DNA from: an uncultured Eubacteriales bacterium
GTDB taxonomy: Bacteria; Bacillota; Clostridia; Oscillospirales; Acutalibacteraceae
DNA: 64,000 nt
NCBI GenBank assembly: GCA_934486615.1
Contig: CAKSQO010000004.1
Coordinates: forward strand, 1-64,000
Direction of reading: 5' to 3'
Made by a program: the position numbers and the translations under genes. Of the stretch, positions 15,489 to 26,200 are shown in pieces. Numbering within the stretch: position 1 is the stretch's first letter; the number at the start of each line of letters is the position of its first letter. Below the pieces are notes generated by a model. That model did no database searches and was not told the origin of the DNA. It saw only the letters and a list, made by a program, of their open reading frames with translations.

Positions 15489-16733
15489 TCACCTTATCTG
15501 GCCGTTGCCGCGGATCAGGTACTTGTAGCTTGTCAGCTGCTTGAGTCCCATCGGGCCGCGGGCGTGAATCTTCTGCGTGGAAATGCCTATCTCCGCGCCG
15601 AAGCCGAACTCGCCGCCGTCGGTAAAGCGGGTGGACGCGTTTACGTACACCGCCGCCGCGTCGACCTCGCGCAGGAAGCGCTCCGCTGCGGCTTCGTCGG
15701 AGGTCACGATGCACTCGCTGTGGCCGCTCGAATACTTACGTATATGCGCGAGCGCGGCATCAAGGTCGTCAACGACCTTGCAGGCAATCTTGTAGTCGAG
15801 GAACTCGTACTTATAGTCCTCATCATCGGCCAAAATCACGCTGTCGCCGAGAATTCGTCGGGATTCGGCATCGCCGTAGATAACAACATCCTTCTCGTCA
15901 AGTCTGCTCTTTACAAGCGGCAGGAAGCTCTCGGCAACGTCCTTGTGGATAAGCATAGTCTCAAGCGCGTTGCAAACCGATGGGCGCGAAGTCTTGGCGT
16001 TAAAGATGATGTCGGCCGCCATATCGAGGTCGGCCGCCTTGTCAACATAGGCGTGGCAGTTGCCCGTTCCCGTCTCGATGACGGGAACCTTCGCGTTGTC
16101 GACAACGGCGCGGATGAGCCCTGCGCCGCCGCGCGGAATGAGCAGATCGAGACAATCGGTGAGGGTCATCAGCTCATACGACGACCGGCGCGTGGTGTCC
16201 TCGATAAGCTGCACGCAGTTTTCGTCGAAGCCGACCGAAGCGAGCGCCGCACGCATCGACTTGGCGAAGGCCTTGTTAGAGTATATCGCTTCCTTACCGC
16301 CGCGCAGAATGACCGCGTTGCCCGACTTCAGGCACAGCACGGCCGCGTCGACGGTGACGTTCGGACGCGCTTCAAAGATTATGCCGATAACGCCGATCGG
16401 CACACTGACGGCGGTTATGAGCATACCCTTCGGGTGCTCGTAACGATACTTTTCCTCACCGAGCGGGTCGGGCAGCTTTGCAACGTCGAGCACTGCGTCG
16501 GCGATAGACGTCACGCGCGCGGCGTTTAGCATAAGGCGATCGAGCATCGAGGCGCTCAAGCCCGCTTTTTTGCCGTTTTCGAGGTCGATTGCGTTTGCCG
16601 CAAGTATCTCGTCCATATCGGCGATAAGCTGCTTTGAAATCGCCGCGAGTGCCGCGTTTCTTTCGTCGTTTGTAGTTATTGAGAGCGTTACTTCGGCCGC
16701 TTTCGCAGCCTCTCCTATTTCCTTAACTGTCAC
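15489..16733 (-). CDS. proA: glutamate-5-semialdehyde dehydrogenase
   Basis: This 414-residue enzyme performs the second step of proline synthesis, reducing gamma-glutamyl phosphate to the semialdehyde with NADPH. It covers the full ALDH fold, with IFEARPNVTVDAAVLCLKSG (about 115-135), ETGTGNCH, and SRPSVCNALE containing the catalytic cysteine. The GTG at 16733 is chosen because AGGTGG precedes it and it overlaps proB by 11 bp, giving coupled translation. Length matches the usual 410-417. ProA acts in a channelling complex with ProB. Confidence 0.95.
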   Translation of the reverse strand: MTVKEIGEAAKAAEVTLSITTNDERNAALAAISKQLIADMDEILAANAIDLENGKKAGLSASMLDRLMLNAARVTSIADAVLDVAKLPDPLGEEKYRYEHPKGMLITAVSVPIGVIGIIFEARPNVTVDAAVLCLKSGNAVILRGGKEAIYSNKAFAKSMRAALASVGFDENCVQLIEDTTRRSSYELMTLTDCLDLLIPRGGAGLIRAVVDNAKVPVIETGTGNCHAYVDKAADLDMAADIIFNAKTSRPSVCNALETMLIHKDVAESFLPLVKSRLDEKDVVIYGDAESRRILGDSVILADDEDYKYEFLDYKIACKVVDDLDAALAHIRKYSSGHSECIVTSDEAAAERFLREVDAAAVYVNASTRFTDGGEFGFGAEIGISTQKIHARGPMGLKQLTSYKYLIRGNGQIR

Positions 16734-17505
16734 TTCTGCCACCTGCCTTGAAGAAAGTGCCTGCTTCCCTTCCCTCGACCGCATCATATATGAGCTTGGG
16801 ATCGCTGCCGCTTATAATGTTGGCGCAAATTCCGTTCTCGTTTGCCATTCTGATTGCGGTGAGCTTGGTCTGCATACCGCCGGTGCCGCGGTTTGAGCCG
16901 CTGCCGCCCGCCTCTCTCATCATCTCGTCCGTAATCTTTTCGACCACGCGAATCGGCTTGGCCGTCGGGTCGGTCTTTGGATTGCGGTCATACAGCGCGT
17001 CAATGTCGGTCAGGATTATCAGCTGATCGGCACCGATAAGAGTCGCAACTATGGCGGAAAGCTTGTCGTTATCGCCGAGCACAAGCTCCTCGATCGATAC
17101 GCTGTCATTTTCGTTAATAACGGGCACAACGCCGTACTCGAGCAGCGCTTCGAACGTATTGGTGAGGTTCTCCTTGCGGTCGGGAGTCGACACGGTAGAG
17201 CCTGTCAGCAGAACCTGCGACGCAATGTAGCCATAGTCTGAGAAAAAGCGGTCATACAGCGAAACCAGGTCAGCTTGACCTATCGCCGCAGCAGCCTGCT
17301 TGTAGCGCACGTCCTTCGGGCGCTCTTTGAGTCCGAGACGGTTAACGCCGACGGCGACCGCTCCCGATGAGACAAGGACAACCTCGTGCCCGATGTTCTT
17401 GAGATCGGCGACAACGCGGCAGATCTCGTCAATTCGGCGCAGGTTGGGGCGTCCGTTTTCATATGTAAGGGTCGACGAGCCGACCTTAATTACTATCCTT
17501 TTCAA
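16723..17505 (-). CDS. proB: glutamate 5-kinase lacking a PUA domain
   Basis: This 260-residue enzyme phosphorylates glutamate, the committed and proline-inhibited step of proline synthesis. The amino-acid kinase fold is complete: KVGSSTL at the start, VSSGAVAVGVNRLG, PVINENDSVSIEEL, and RGTGGMQTKLTAI near the end. The C-terminal PUA domain of the usual form (about 365 residues) is absent. The TTG at 17505 follows GGAAGTGAT; an upstream in-frame start at 17541 lacks such a site. It is the first gene of proBA. Confidence 0.93.
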   Translation of the reverse strand: MKRIVIKVGSSTLTYENGRPNLRRIDEICRVVADLKNIGHEVVLVSSGAVAVGVNRLGLKERPKDVRYKQAAAAIGQADLVSLYDRFFSDYGYIASQVLLTGSTVSTPDRKENLTNTFEALLEYGVVPVINENDSVSIEELVLGDNDKLSAIVATLIGADQLIILTDIDALYDRNPKTDPTAKPIRVVEKITDEMMREAGGSGSNRGTGGMQTKLTAIRMANENGICANIISGSDPKLIYDAVEGREAGTFFKAGGRSDS

Positions 17506-17587
17506 AATATCACTTCCGTTAGAAAAAATCACCGCGTACATCGGGTAAGATGCGCGCGGTGAAAACTAATGCGTTTTTATCAAGCTA

Positions 17588-19771
17588 TCAGTCTCTTCTG
17601 CGCGGGCGGAAGTTCCTGCGGTCACGACCACCGCGGCTCTGACGGTCGTCGCTGCCGTCGTCCTCGGGGGTAAGGCCCTCAATCTCGATAAGGGCGTCGC
17701 GGCGCGAAAGGTTCAGGCGACCCTGATCGTCGATCTCGGTGACCTTTACAATGACCTCGTCGCCGACCTGCACAACATCCTCAACCTTGTCGACGCGCTT
17801 GACGTCGAGCTTGCTGATGTGGACAAGCCCCTCCTTGCCGGGAGCGATCTCAACAAACGCGCCGAAGCTCATCAGTCTGGTGACGCGACCCTTGAAGATA
17901 GCTCCGACCTCGGGATCTTTTGCGATAGTCTCAACAATCATAAGAGCGCGCTTGGCGTCCTCAATATCGACGGCGCAGATGTGAACGCGGCCGTCCTCTT
18001 CAACGTCAATCTTGCAGTTACAGTCGGCGCAGATCTTCTGAATGACCTTGCCGCCCTGACCGATCACGTCGCGAATCTTGTCAACGTCTATCTTGGTCGA
18101 GAGCATCTTGGGCGCGTACTTGGAAAGGTTCTCGCGCGGCTTGTCGATAGCCTTGAGCATAACCTCGTCAAGGATATAATCGCGAGCCTTGTGGGTCTTG
18201 GCAAGAGCTTCCTTGATGATGGCGGGGGTAAGTCCGTCAATCTTCAGATCCATCTGGATAGCGGTGATACCCGCATGAGTACCCGCAACCTTGAAGTCCA
18301 TATCACCGAAGAAGTCCTCGACGCCCTGGATGTCGACCATGGTCATAAAGTCATCGCCGTCGGTGATAAGGCCGCAGGAAATACCTGCAACAGGCGCCTT
18401 GATCGGCACGCCCGCGTCCATAAGAGCGAGAGTCGAGCCGCAGACGGAGCCCTGCGAGGTGGAGCCGTTGGACGAAAGCACCTCGGAAACAAGGCGGATT
18501 GAATAGGGGAACTCGTCCTCGGACGGGATAACAGGCAGCAGCGCTCTTTCGGCAAGCGCACCGTGGCCTATCTCACGGCGGCCGGGGCCGCGGCTGGGAC
18601 GGGTCTCACCGACCGAGTAGGACGGCATATTGTAGTGGTGCATATAGCGCTTGACATCCTCGTCGTCGATACCGTCGAGGATCTGACCGTCGCGAAGCTG
18701 GCCGAGGGTGGCAACGGTAAGCACCTGAGTCTGACCTCTGGTGAACAGTCCCGAGCCGTGTGCACGCGGCAGCAGACCGACTTCGGCAGCAAGCGGACGA
18801 ATCTCGTCGATGCCGCGGCCGTCAACGCGCTTTTTGTCGTTGATGAGCCAGCTGCGGACAACGAACTTCTGAAGCTTGTACATGCACTCCTCGATCTCAG
18901 CCTTGTGCTCGCCGTCCTCGCCGTCAAACTCGGCGTGAACTTCTTCATAAATCGGCTTGAGTCGCTCGTCGCGGACGCGTTTGTCGTCGGTGTCCATAGC
19001 AAAGCGGACCTTCTCAACAGCAAAGGCCTTGACAGCCTCGAACAGGTCATGGTCGACCTCGCACTCGATGAACTCGAACTTCGGCTTGCCGACCTTGGCA
19101 ACGATGTCCTTGATGAAATCAACGATTTTCTGGTTGACCTCGTGAGCCTTCATAATGGCATCAAACATCAGGTCATCGGGGATTTCGTTAGCGCCGGCCT
19201 CGATCATCGCGACCTTTTTGTCGGTCGAGACGACGGTGACGTGCATCTGCGACTTTTCCGCCTGAGCATGAGTGGGGTTAAAGACTATCTCGCCGTCGAC
19301 GTAACCCGCGACAACGCCCGCGACAGGGCCGTTCCACGGAATGTCGGAAATCGCGATGGCGACGGAAGTGCCTATCATAGCGGTGATCTCGGGCGAGCAG
19401 TCGGGATCGGTCGACATAACGGTGCAGACGACCGAAACGTCGTTTCTCATGGTCTTGGGGAACAGCGGACGGATCGGGCGGTCGATCATACGGGAAGCGA
19501 GAATCGCTTTCTCGGTCGGGCGACCCTCTCTGCGCATAAACGAGCCGGGGATACGGCCGACGGAGTAGAGCTTCTCCTCAAAATCGACGGAGAGCGGGAA
19601 GAAGTCGATACCGTCGCGCGGCTTGGCCGAAGCGGTAACGGCGCAGAAAACGGCAGTCTCACCGTATCTTGCCATAACGGAGCCGTTGGCGAGCTGACCG
19701 AGCTTACCGGTCTCGATCGAGAACGGGCGGCCGGCTATCTCGGTTTTGAATATCTGGTAGTTTTCAAACAT
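17588..19771 (-). CDS. pnp: polyribonucleotide nucleotidyltransferase
   Basis: This 727-residue 3'-5' phosphorolytic exoribonuclease acts in mRNA decay. There are two RNase PH domains (about 10-220 and 315-550; GRREIGHGALAERALLPVIP and SNGSTSQGSVCGSTLALMDAG in the second), a KH domain (DVIGQGGKVIQKI, about 570) and an S1 domain (GAIFKGRVTRLMSFGAFVEI, about 630). It ends in an Arg/Asp-rich tail (DDRQSRGGRDRRNFRPRRRD). GGAGG precedes the ATG. It follows rpsO, the widely conserved rpsO-pnp order. Confidence 0.96.
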   Translation of the reverse strand: MFENYQIFKTEIAGRPFSIETGKLGQLANGSVMARYGETAVFCAVTASAKPRDGIDFFPLSVDFEEKLYSVGRIPGSFMRREGRPTEKAILASRMIDRPIRPLFPKTMRNDVSVVCTVMSTDPDCSPEITAMIGTSVAIAISDIPWNGPVAGVVAGYVDGEIVFNPTHAQAEKSQMHVTVVSTDKKVAMIEAGANEIPDDLMFDAIMKAHEVNQKIVDFIKDIVAKVGKPKFEFIECEVDHDLFEAVKAFAVEKVRFAMDTDDKRVRDERLKPIYEEVHAEFDGEDGEHKAEIEECMYKLQKFVVRSWLINDKKRVDGRGIDEIRPLAAEVGLLPRAHGSGLFTRGQTQVLTVATLGQLRDGQILDGIDDEDVKRYMHHYNMPSYSVGETRPSRGPGRREIGHGALAERALLPVIPSEDEFPYSIRLVSEVLSSNGSTSQGSVCGSTLALMDAGVPIKAPVAGISCGLITDGDDFMTMVDIQGVEDFFGDMDFKVAGTHAGITAIQMDLKIDGLTPAIIKEALAKTHKARDYILDEVMLKAIDKPRENLSKYAPKMLSTKIDVDKIRDVIGQGGKVIQKICADCNCKIDVEEDGRVHICAVDIEDAKRALMIVETIAKDPEVGAIFKGRVTRLMSFGAFVEIAPGKEGLVHISKLDVKRVDKVEDVVQVGDEVIVKVTEIDDQGRLNLSRRDALIEIEGLTPEDDGSDDRQSRGGRDRRNFRPRRRD

Positions 19772-19917
19772 TTGGATACCTCCGAAAAAATATTTTTTCA
19801 GGGATAAGCGGGATTAGCAATAAATTCATTGTCCGAAGCCCGTCGGGCAATCAATTCACTGCTAAATCAACCGCTTATTTTCCTGTTTTTTAACGTTTTT
19901 GCAGCGGGAATAAATGC

Positions 19918-19956
19918 AAAAAGCAGACCGATCGGAAAGGCGATCGGTCTGCCGTA
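19918..19956 (-). terminator. hairpin after rpsO
   Basis: GCAGACCGATC pairs with GATCGGTCTGC, followed by T5 on the minus strand. It separates rpsO from pnp and may act as a terminator or attenuator between them. Confidence 0.85.
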
Positions 19957-19961
19957 CAGAC

Positions 19962-20225
19962 TTACTTACGAATGCCGAGCTTAGTGATAACGGCACGGTA
20001 TCTTTCGATATCCTTGTCCATCAGATAAGCAAGCAGATTACGTCTGTGTCCGACCATCTTGAGCAGTCCGCGACGCGAATGATGGTCGTTATTGTGCTCC
20101 TTAAGATGCTCGTTAAGGTCGTTGATACGCTTGGTCAGAAGCGCGATCTGAACCTCGGGAGAACCGGTGTCGCCCTCGTGAGTCTTGTACTCCTCGATAA
20201 TGGCGAGCTTTTCTTCTTTAAGCAT
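19962..20225 (-). CDS. rpsO: 30S ribosomal protein S15
   Basis: This 87-residue primary 16S rRNA-binding protein has the classic S15 sequence: THEGDTGSPEVQIALLTKRI, LNEHLKEHNNDHHSRRGLL and VGHRRNLLAYL. The ATG at 20225 follows GAGGTGAAAAC, and the length equals the family norm. A longer in-frame opening to 20309 is not supported. Confidence 0.97.
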   Translation of the reverse strand: MLKEEKLAIIEEYKTHEGDTGSPEVQIALLTKRINDLNEHLKEHNNDHHSRRGLLKMVGHRRNLLAYLMDKDIERYRAVITKLGIRK

Positions 20226-20326
20226 TGTTTTCACCTCATTAAAAATAGTTTCGTCAGTCCGAGCGGGAGGCAAAGGTGATTCCCCGAAAAGGGCATACGC
20301 CTCGGGCACAGATCACGAACAAGGGT

Positions 20327-20355
20327 ATTATATCACAGAGAAGTTGATTTGTAAA
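20327..20355 (-). promoter_or_regulatory. promoter of rpsO
   Basis: Minus strand: TTTACA, 17-bp spacer, TATAAT. About 100 bp of leader precedes rpsO, room for the translational autoregulation known for S15. Confidence 0.7.
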
Positions 20356-20387
20356 TACCCAATTTTACCGATTATGCGACAAATCTC

Positions 20388-20416
20388 TTGACATAAAAAT
20401 GTAATTGTCTTATTAT
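20388..20416 (+). promoter_or_regulatory. promoter of glyS
   Basis: TTGACA, 17-bp spacer, TATTAT; 35 bp before the start codon, so no T-box leader is present. Confidence 0.75.
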
Positions 20417-20451
20417 TGTAATTAAATACTCGCAAAAGAAGGGTGAGCCCT

Positions 20452-21855
20452 ATGTTAAACACTGAAAAGAAGATGGACACTATCGTAAATCTCGCCAAAA
20501 GCCGCGGCTTTGTCTACGCAGGCAGCGAAATTTACGGCGGTCTTGCCAATACCTGGGACTACGGCCCGCTCGGTGCTGAACTGAAAAACAATATCAAGCG
20601 CGCCTGGTGGAAGAAGTTCGTTCAGGAGAATCCGTACAACGTCGGCCTCGACGCCGCTATACTGATGAACCCGCAGACCTGGGTCGCTTCGGGCCACCTC
20701 GGCGGCTTCTCCGACCCGCTTATGGACTGCCGTGAGTGCAAGGAGCGCTTCCGCGCCGACAAGCTCATCGAGGACTGGGTCGCCGAGAACGCCTTTGAGC
20801 TGCCCAAGCCCATCGACGCGTTCAGCCAGGAGGAAATGAAGGACTTCATCGAGGAGCACAATATTCCCTGCCCCGGCTGCGGCAAGCATAATTTCACCGA
20901 CATTCGCCAGTTCAACCTGATGTTCAAGACGTTCCAGGGCGTTACCGAGGACGCGAAGAACACGGTATATCTGCGCCCCGAGACTGCGCAGGGCATCTTT
21001 GTCAACTTCACAAACGTGCAGCGCACCACACGCAAAAAACTGCCTTTCGGCATCGGCCAGATAGGCAAATCGTTCCGCAACGAGATCACTCCCGGCAACT
21101 TCATCTTCCGCGTCAGGGAGTTTGAGCAGATGGAGCTGGAGTTCTTCTGTCAGCCCGGCAGCGACCTTGAGTGGTTCAGCTACTGGAGAGGCTTCTGCCG
21201 CGACTGGCTGCTCAGCCTCGGCCTGAAGGAGGAGAACCTCCGCCTGCGCGACCACGACCCCGAGGAGCTGTGCTTCTACTCAAAGGCCACGACCGACTTC
21301 GAGTTTATGTTCCCGTTCGGTTGGGGCGAGCTGTGGGGCGTTGCCGACCGCACCGACTACGACCTGACCCAGCACCAGACCGTGTCCGGCAAGGATCTGA
21401 CCTACTTCGATCAGGAGAAAAACGAGCACTATATCCCCTACGTCATCGAGCCGTCGCTCGGCGTTGAGCGCTCGTTCCTCGCTTTCCTGTGCGACGCTTA
21501 CGACGAAGAAGTCGTCGACGCCGAGAAGAACGACACCCGCGTTGTGCTTCGTCTGCATCCCGCGCTCGCGCCGTTCAAGGCCGCCGTACTGCCGCTTTCG
21601 AAGAAGCTCAGCGAAAAGGCGCTCGAGGTTCACGCGATGCTCGCCAAGGAGTTTATGGTCGACTTTGACGACGCAGGCTCTATCGGAAAGCGCTACAGAC
21701 GCGAGGACGAAATCGGCACTCCGCTGTGCATCACCTACGATTTCGACACCGAGAACGACGGCTGTGTAACTATCCGCAACCGCGATACGATGCAGCAGGA
21801 GCGCGTTGCCATCGACAAGCTCGTCGATTACATAAAGGACTATATCAGGTTCTGA
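20452..21855 (+). CDS. glyS: glycyl-tRNA synthetase (dimeric, single-chain type)
   Basis: This 467-residue class II aminoacyl-tRNA synthetase charges tRNA-Gly. It is the single-chain alpha2 form, not the GlyQ/GlyS heterotetramer. Features are the N-terminal GGLANTWDYGPLG signature, cysteine pairs (MDCREC, CPGCG), motif 2 around SFRNEITPGNFIFRVREFEQMELE, motif 3 GVERSFLAFL, and the anticodon-binding domain (RLHPALAPFKAAVLPLS onward). AAGGGTGAG lies upstream of ATG 20452. Monocistronic. Confidence 0.96.
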   Translation: MLNTEKKMDTIVNLAKSRGFVYAGSEIYGGLANTWDYGPLGAELKNNIKRAWWKKFVQENPYNVGLDAAILMNPQTWVASGHLGGFSDPLMDCRECKERFRADKLIEDWVAENAFELPKPIDAFSQEEMKDFIEEHNIPCPGCGKHNFTDIRQFNLMFKTFQGVTEDAKNTVYLRPETAQGIFVNFTNVQRTTRKKLPFGIGQIGKSFRNEITPGNFIFRVREFEQMELEFFCQPGSDLEWFSYWRGFCRDWLLSLGLKEENLRLRDHDPEELCFYSKATTDFEFMFPFGWGELWGVADRTDYDLTQHQTVSGKDLTYFDQEKNEHYIPYVIEPSLGVERSFLAFLCDAYDEEVVDAEKNDTRVVLRLHPALAPFKAAVLPLSKKLSEKALEVHAMLAKEFMVDFDDAGSIGKRYRREDEIGTPLCITYDFDTENDGCVTIRNRDTMQQERVAIDKLVDYIKDYIRF

Positions 21856-21873
21856 TTTCGATTTGCATCTTAT

Positions 21874-21905
21874 CCCCCGTTCACTTGTGAGCGGGGGCTT
21901 TTTTT
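21874..21905 (+). terminator. terminator of glyS
   Basis: CCCCCGTTCAC pairs with GTGAGCGGGGG, then T7. Positions 21906-22116 contain no feature I can support. Confidence 0.9.
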
Positions 21906-22116
21906 GCGTGTGGGAATTAGCAGAAGCGGCTGTAAGTAAGGTTCGAAATTCGCCGCGCGGTGTGCCGTTTACAATCCGCGGCGCGCACCTGCCGAGCCTC
22001 TGATTATCCCTGATTTGTGCACCCCCACGCTTCAATATTATCGTCGCAGTGCTCCCCACTCACCGTATTGACGTTGTATTGCCGGCATTGCACACACCCG
22101 CGCTTCTCTCAGCAAA

Positions 22117-22160
22117 AAGGCCGCGCACCGTCGGAAGTTACCGAAAGTGCGCGGCCTTGA
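22117..22160 (-). terminator. terminator of pfkA
   Basis: AAGGCCGCGCAC pairs with GTGCGCGGCCTT, with a short inner stem and a T-run on the minus strand. Confidence 0.85.
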
Positions 22161-22173
22161 ATTTGTTGTAAAA

Positions 22174-23136
22174 TCAGATAGAGATGGTATTCGCGATCTT
22201 GTGCAGCTCGTACTCGTACTCTTTCTTCTCGTTAAGCGCCTCAAAGATGTCTTTATTAACGATCTTGTTGTCGACAAGACAGATGACGCGGTTGCCGATA
22301 CCGTCGGCAAGCAGTTCAACTGCGGCGTGACCCATAACGCTGGCGTTTACGCGGTCGCGGACTGTCGGCGAGCCGCCGCGCTGGACGTGGCCGAGAACGG
22401 TAGCTCTGGACTCGATGTTGCAGCGCTTCGAGATTTCCTCGGAAATGCCCTCGACGTTGCCGACGCCCTCGGCGACAACGACGATGAAGTGCTTCTTGCC
22501 CATAGCCTGCGTCTTTTTAATTTTGTCGATAACGTCCTTCTGCAGGTCAAAGGCGACCTCTGGGACGAGGATAGCGGTAGCGCCGACGGCGATACCGGTG
22601 TGCAGCGCAATGAAGCCGGCGCGGCGACCCATAACCTCAACGACAGTGCAGCGGTCGTGCGACTGAGCGGTATCGCGCAGCTTGTCGACCATCTCCATCG
22701 CGGTGTTCATCGCAGTGTCGAAACCGATGGTATATTCGGTGGAAGAAATATCGTTGTCGATGGTGCCGGGAATTCCTACGCAGGGCAGACCCCTCTCGGA
22801 CAAATCGCGAGCGCCGCGGTAAGAGCCGTCGCCGCCGATTACGACGATGCCCTCAATGCCGTTTGCGCGGCAGTTGTTGATGGCGATCTGAAGACCCTCT
22901 TCAGTCTTGAACTCGGGGCAGCGGGCGGTGTAAAGCACGGTACCGCCTCTGTGGATAATATCGGAAACGGAGCGCAGATTAAGGTCGACAATATCATTCT
23001 CGATAAGACCCGTATAGCCGCGCATGATTCCCTTAACGGTCATACCCTTGTCAATAGCGGTTCTGACGACCGCACGAACAGCAGCGTTCATTCCCGGAGC
23101 GTCTCCTCCGCTGGTCAGTACGCCTATAGTTTTCAT
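22174..23136 (-). CDS. pfkA: ATP-dependent 6-phosphofructokinase
   Basis: This 320-residue glycolytic enzyme phosphorylates fructose 6-phosphate. It shows the phosphofructokinase signatures LTSGGDAPGMNAAVRAVV, VIGGDGSYRGA, GIPGTIDNDI with the catalytic Asp, and GHVQRGGSPTVRDR. GGDGS rather than GGDDT marks the ATP-dependent form. Length is the bacterial norm. It lies 92 bp downstream of dnaE on the same strand and may share its transcript. Confidence 0.96.
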   Translation of the reverse strand: MKTIGVLTSGGDAPGMNAAVRAVVRTAIDKGMTVKGIMRGYTGLIENDIVDLNLRSVSDIIHRGGTVLYTARCPEFKTEEGLQIAINNCRANGIEGIVVIGGDGSYRGARDLSERGLPCVGIPGTIDNDISSTEYTIGFDTAMNTAMEMVDKLRDTAQSHDRCTVVEVMGRRAGFIALHTGIAVGATAILVPEVAFDLQKDVIDKIKKTQAMGKKHFIVVVAEGVGNVEGISEEISKRCNIESRATVLGHVQRGGSPTVRDRVNASVMGHAAVELLADGIGNRVICLVDNKIVNKDIFEALNEKKEYEYELHKIANTISI

Positions 23137-23227
23137 AGTAATTCACCTCAAAAGTGCAAACATATATATAATGCAATTATACTAAAGCGTTGCTTTTTTG
23201 TCAATAACCCGAGCCCAAAAATCGTGC

Positions 23228-26200
23228 TCATTTGATAAGTTTTACATTGTTAGGGCCGAAAATCGCGCACAGCTCGTCAAGCATGGGACGGTTGGGGTTT
23301 GTCCACAGACTTTTGGGGGCGATTTCCTTTGCGTCCGTGTCGGAATAATATACGTAGACAGGCGTGCTCCCCTCAAAGAGCGCGAGTATTGCCTTGAGCC
23401 TCTCAAACTTAGCGTCCGACTTGGAAGGCACGCGGATATGCAGCCCGGGATGAGTGCTTTTCGCCTTTGGCTGCGTGAGATACGAGTCGGCCGCAGCTAC
23501 GCCGGCGGCGACCAGTTCGAGCTTTTCGCCGTCATAGGGCGAGACCTTGCCCGTAATAACAACGACGGCCGAGCGCGTTATCACGTCTGAGCACTTGGCA
23601 AGCACGTTCGGAAATACGATAACCGGAATTGAGCCGCTGCGGTCAACGCAGGTGATGACCGCCATTTCGCCGCCCGACTTTACGTTGCGCTTTTTTATAT
23701 CGGATATGCGCGCGATGACAGTAACCCGCTTGCCGCCGAAGCGCGTCGGGCCGTCGTCGGAAACTATCTCGGCAATCTCGACCGCGCCGAGCTGCGACGC
23801 GACCTTGTCGTATTTCTCAAGCGAGCCGCCCGAGACGAGGAAGCCGATGTACTCCATTTCCATATCGAGCTTTTCTTCGTCGCTGAAATCGGCGCAGTCG
23901 ATAAGGAAGTCCTTGTCGGAGCCTGCCTGCTCGCTTGCCGCCGAATCGAAGAAGCCGACCTGACCGTCGAGCGAGCGGCGGCGGCTCTCTGCGACGAATT
24001 TGACGATCTGGTCAACGGCGCAGCAGAGCATATTGCGGTTTTTGCAAATGCTGTCGAACGCGCCCGCTTTTACAAGCGACTCGACTGCGCGCTTGTTAAG
24101 CTCGCTGCCCGAAAGGCGGCTGCAAAAGTCGTACAAGCCCTTGTACGCGCCGTTTTCCGCGCGCTCGGCGACTATCGCCTCGATAACGCCCGCGCCGAGG
24201 TTTCTGACCGCGAGCAGGCCGAAGCGTATGCCGTCTCCATCGACGCAGAAGCCCGCCTCGGATGCGTTGACGTCGGGCGGCAGCAGGGTTATATGCTCGC
24301 GCCTGCACTCGTCGAGATACTTTGATATGCGCGACGGCATATCGAGCACGCTTGTGAGCATTGCAGCAAAATATTCGCGCTTGAAGTGGCACTTGAGATA
24401 CGCGGTGTAAAACGCGACGTGAGCGTAGGCCGCTGCGTGCGACTTGTTGAATGCATATGACGCAAACGCAGTCATCTCGTCAAATATCTCGCCCGCGACT
24501 GCTTCGCTGATTCCTCGATTTACGCAGCCGTCGCACTCATCGTCGCCGTAGATAAACGAAGCGCGCTCCTTTTCCATAACGTCGTGCTTTTTCTTTGCCA
24601 TTGCGCGGCGCACGATGTCGGCTCGGCCGAGCGAGTAGCCCGCCAGCTCCTGAAAAATGCGCATTACCTGCTCCTGATAGACAATGCAGCCGTTGGTAAC
24701 GCTGAGTATCGGTTTGAGTCGTTCGGTCTTATATGTGATTTTGGACGGGTCCTTCCTGCCCTCGATGTAGCGCGGGATAGAGTCCATCGGCCCCGGGCGG
24801 TACAGCGAGGTCATCGCTATCAAGTCCTCGATGCGCTCGGGCTTGAGCTTGGTCAGGACGTTTCTCAGCCCCTTTGACTCGAACTGGAACACGCCCTCGG
24901 TGTCGCCCTCGCTGAACATTTTAAACGTCGCGGGATCGTCAAGCGGGATGTTTTCTATCGAAAAATCGGGTTTAAACCTGCGCACAGACTTGACCGTGTC
25001 ATCAATGACCGTCAGGTTTCTGAGCCCCAGAAAGTCCATTTTCAGCAGTCCCAGGCGCTCTAGGTCGGTCATCGTGTACTGGGTCACAACAGAGTCGTCG
25101 TTGAGTGCGAGCGGGACGTAGTCGAAAACACGCTCTTTGGTTATGACGACCGCCGCCGCGTGGCGCGACGGGTGGCGCGGCAGCCCCTCAATTCGCTGTG
25201 CAAAATTGACAAGACGCGCAGCCTCCGCGTCACCCGCAATAAGCGCGCGCAGCTTCTCCGAGCGCTCCAAAGCGCGCTCGAGCGTGATGTTCAGCTCATT
25301 GGGAATAAGCGCAGCAACGGAGTCAATTTTGCTGTATGAAAGCCCGAGCACACGCCCGGTATCGCGTATAGCCGCGTGCGCCGCAAGCGTGCCGAAGGTC
25401 ACGATCTGCGCGACGTGATCGCTGCCGTACTTGCCGATGACGTAGCGTATGACCTCCTGACGGCGCAGGTGGCCGAAGTCGATGTCGAAGTCGGGCATAC
25501 TGACGCGCTCCGGGTTTAAGAAGCGCTCAAACAGCAGGTCGTATTTTATCGGGTCGATGTCGGTTATTCCCGAGCAATATGCGCACAGGCTGCCCGCGCC
25601 CGAGCCACGTCCCGGGCCGACGGGAATACCCTGACTTTTGGCAAAGGCGATGAAATCCTGAACTATCAGAAAATAGTCGGTAAAGCCCATTTTTTCGATA
25701 GTTTCAAGCTCGTGCTCAAGTCGCGCGGTTATCGCGTCGGTCAGCTCGCCGTAGCGCTTTTTTGCGCCCGAGCAGCACATATCGCGGAAATATTCGTAGT
25801 GGTCGCGCTCGCCGATGTCGAAATTCGGCAGGATATAGTGCCCGAACTCAAAGTCAAGGCTGCACTTGTCCGCGATTTTTTCGGTGTTGGCTATCGCGTC
25901 GGCAAACTGCGGCAGAGCGGCCAGCATTTCCTTATCGGTTTTGAGGTAGTATTCGGGCGTTTCGAGCGCCATTTGCGACGGCTCGTCGAACTTCGTATTG
26001 GTGTTTATGCACACAAGCAGACGCTGAACGTCGGAGTCGTTCTTCTCAATATAATGCACGTCATTGGTCGCGACGAGCGAAATTCCGGTTTCGTTCGACA
26101 GCCGCCTGAACATCGGAAGTATGCGCAGCTGCTCGTCGAGTCCGTGATTTTGCACTTCGAGATAATAGTCGTCGCCGAATATGGCGCGACAGCGCTCGGC

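Noticed and set aside
18563..19807. 414-codon open frame opposite pnp
   Set aside because: Antisense shadow of a complete pnp gene; no ribosome site or motif.
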